Source: Haematobia irritans (taxonomy: Eukaryota; Arthropoda; Insecta; Diptera; Muscidae). From it: a stretch of 64,000 nucleotides of DNA. Position numbers and translations under genes: made by a program. Shown here piece by piece: positions 61,822 to 64,000 of the stretch (position 1 is its first letter; the number at the start of each line of letters is the position of its first letter). The notes under the pieces are model-generated. The model was not told the DNA's origin and made no database searches. It saw only the letters and a program-made list of their open reading frames with translations. The DNA lies in assembly GCF_050003625.1 (NCBI RefSeq), contig NC_134397.1, forward strand, positions 223,448,537-223,512,536. Reading direction: 5' to 3'.

Positions 61822-64000
61822 TCTCTCTAGGACGCATAGTTTAGGAGATATGAGCAAAACAAGTTTTTCATATAAAATTTTCAATTTTTTCCAGGATTTG
61901 GATAGAATTTTCGATTTTTTGGGGGTGGTCATGAATTAAGCTCCTTTTCGCTGTAGGACGCATAGTTTAGGAGATATGAGCAAAACAAGTTTTTCATAAA
62001 AAATTTAAAAAATTTCAGGATTTGGATGGAATTTTCGATTTTTTGGGGGGTGGGCATGAATTAAGCTCCTTTTCGCTCTAGGACGCATAGTTTAGGAGAT
62101 ATGAGCAAAACAAGTTTTTCATATAAAAATTTCAATTTTTTCCAGGATTTGGATAGAATTTTCGATTTTTTGGGGGTGGTCATGAATTAAGCTCCTTTTC
62201 GCTGTAGGACGCATAGTTTAGGAGATATGAGCAAAACAAGTTTTTCATATAAAAATTTCAATTTTTTCAGGATTTGGTTGGAATTTTCGATTTTTTGGGG
62301 GTGGTCATGAATTAAGCTCCTTTTCGCTCTAGGACGCATAGTTTAGGAGATATGAGCAAAACAACTTTTTCATATAAAAATTTCAATTTTTTGAGGATTT
62401 GGATGGAATTTTCGATTTTTTGGGGGTGGTCATGAATTAAGCTCCTTTTCGCTCTAGGACGCATAGTTTAGGAGATATGAGCAAAACAAGTTTTTCATAT
62501 AAAAATTTCAATTTTTTGGGGTGGTCATGAATTAAGCTCTTTTTCGCTCTAGGACGCATAGTTTAGGAGATATGAGCAAAACAAGTTTTTCATATAAAAA
62601 TTTCAATTTTTTCAGGATTTGGATGGAATTTTCGATTTTTTGGGGGTGGTCATGAATTAAGCTCTTTTTCGCTCTAGGACGCATAGTTTAGGAGATATGA
62701 GCAAAACAAGTTTTTCATATAAAAATTTCAATTTTCCCAGGATTTGGATGGAATTTTCAATTTTGTGGTGGTGGTCATGAATTAAGCTCCTTTTCGCTCT
62801 AGGACGCATAGTTTAGGAGATATGAGCAAAACAAGTTTTTCATATAAAAATTTCAATTTTTTTTGGTGGTCATGAATTAAGCTCTTTTTCGCTCTAGGTC
62901 GCATAGTTTAGGAGATATGAGCAAAACAAGTTTTTCATATAAAAATTTCAATTTTTTCAGGATTTGGATGGAATTTTCAATTTTTTGGTGGTGGTCATGA
63001 ATTAAGCTCCTTTTCGATCTAGGACGCATAGTTTAGGAGATATGAGCAAAACAACTTTTTCATATAAAAATTTCAATTTTTTGGGGTGGTCATGAATTAA
63101 GCTCTTTTTCGCTCTAGGACGCATAGTTTAGGAGATATGAGCAAAACAAGTTTTTCATATAAAAATTTCAATTTTTTCAGGATTTGGTTGGAATTTTCGA
63201 TTTTTTGGGGGTGGTCATGAATTAAGCTCCTTTTCGCTGTAGGACGCATAGTTTAGGAGATATGAGCAAAACCAGTTTTTCATAAAAAATTTAAAAATTT
63301 TCAGGATTTGGATGGAATTTTCGATTTTTTGGGGGGTGGGCATGAATTAAGCTCCTTTTCGCTCTAGGACGCATAGTTTAGGAGATATGAGCAAAACAAG
63401 TTTTTCATATAAAAATTTCAATTTCTTCAGGATTTGGTTGGAATTTCCGATTTTTTGGTGGTGGTCATGAATTAAGCTCCTTTTCGCTCTAGGACGCATA
63501 GTTTAGGAGATATGAGCAAAACAAGTTTTTCATATAAAAATTTAAATTTTTTCAGGATTTGGATGGAATTTTCGATTTTTTGGCTCCTTTTCGCTCTAGG
63601 ACGCATAGTTTAGGAGATATGAGCAAAACAAGTTTTTCATATAAAAATTTAAATTTTTTCAGGATTTGGATGGAATTTTCGATTTTTTGGCTCCTTTTCG
63701 CTCTAGGACGCATAGTTTAGGAGATATGAGCAAAACAAATTTTTCATATAACAATTTGGAAATTTTCAGGATTTGGATGGAATTTTCGATTTTTTGGGGT
63801 GGTCATGAATTAAGCTCCTTTTCGCTGTAGGACGCATAGTTTAGGAGATATGAGCAAAACAAGTTTTTCATATAAAAATTTCAATTTTTTCTGGATTTGG
63901 TTGGAATTTTCGATTTTTTGGGGGTGGTCATGAATTAAGCTCCTTTTCGCTCTAGGACGCATAGTTTAGGAGATATGAGCAAAACAAGTTTTTCATATAA

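Larger units (their letters stand above)
33619..64000 (+). repeat. 125-bp satellite array, about 245 copies, continuing past the window
   Basis: GGACGCATAG starts at 39481 and 39606 give a 125-bp monomer. It contains, in order, GGACGCATAGTTTAGGAGAT, ATGAGCAAAACAAGTTTTTC, ATATAAAAATTTCAATTTTT, TCAGGATTTGGATGGAATTT, TCGATTTTTTGGGGGTGGTC, ATGAATTAAGCTCCTTTTCG and CTCTA. All copies point the same way. No transposon interrupts the array. Because 125 is not a multiple of three and stops are frequent, there is no coding capacity. Common variants are GCTGTAGG for GCTCTAGG, GGTTGG for GGATGG, CGATATTTAGGG (mainly before 36010), and the length variants of 95 and 107 bp. Units near the left border are the most diverged. 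Confidence 0.98.

Noticed and set aside
33619..64000. CENP-B box in the satellite
   Set aside because: TTTCGCTCTAGGACGCA matches only the TTCG----A part of the box, not the CGGG part.

Overview
This 64-kb window looks like repeat-rich, gene-poor chromatin of a higher (calyptrate, muscid-like) fly. The assignment rests on AT-rich sequence, short fly-type introns, INE-1/DINE-1-like elements with TATACCC hairpins, mariner, Tc1 and piggyBac-like remnants, and a tRNA-derived SINE. The species is an inference. Nothing in it is bacterial. Most short open frames are translations of repeats.

Layout. Positions 1-333 are a near-perfect 333-bp palindrome, followed by about 1.7 kb of a 29-bp minisatellite (378-2095) and a complete SINE with an 8-bp target-site duplication (2174-2517). 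From 4.2 to 33.3 kb lies a graveyard of dispersed elements. Three related subfamilies of non-autonomous elements share an AAACAAGTA-type end, a GC-rich terminal hairpin, a TATACCC hairpin at the other end, and a central tandem repeat of about 153 bp. Among them sit a 1.3-kb TIR element flanked by TA (9829-11128), a mariner transposase relic (13573-13915), a mariner end (14953-15017), a piggyBac-like end (14814), a Tc1-type MITE (27905-28117), a MITE with a 4-bp target duplication whose empty site can be recognised (23619-24050), and the decayed 3' part of a non-LTR retrotransposon (25411-26177). Several are nested, in one place three deep (16795-19046).

The one convincing host gene is a minus-strand fragment at 26845-27375 (possibly starting at 27404). 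It encodes a small protein with a cystatin-like pattern, and an intron can be read from the sequence.

From 33619 to the right edge, about 30.4 kb is a single head-to-tail satellite with a 125-bp monomer: roughly 245 copies, one orientation, no transposon interruption. It has defined length variants (95 and 107 bp), local blocks of higher-order structure, and a 1.77-kb segment found twice at an exact offset of 15,146 bp. About 45 bp of the monomer is nearly invariant while deletions fall almost only in the other half. A diverged piece of apparently the same sequence lies outside the array at 28355-28417.

The most interesting items are the satellite with its conserved core and long-range copying, the shared 3' tail of the LINE relic and the SINE, and the common 153-bp architecture of the three element subfamilies. 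All calls come from reading the sequence; no database search was run.
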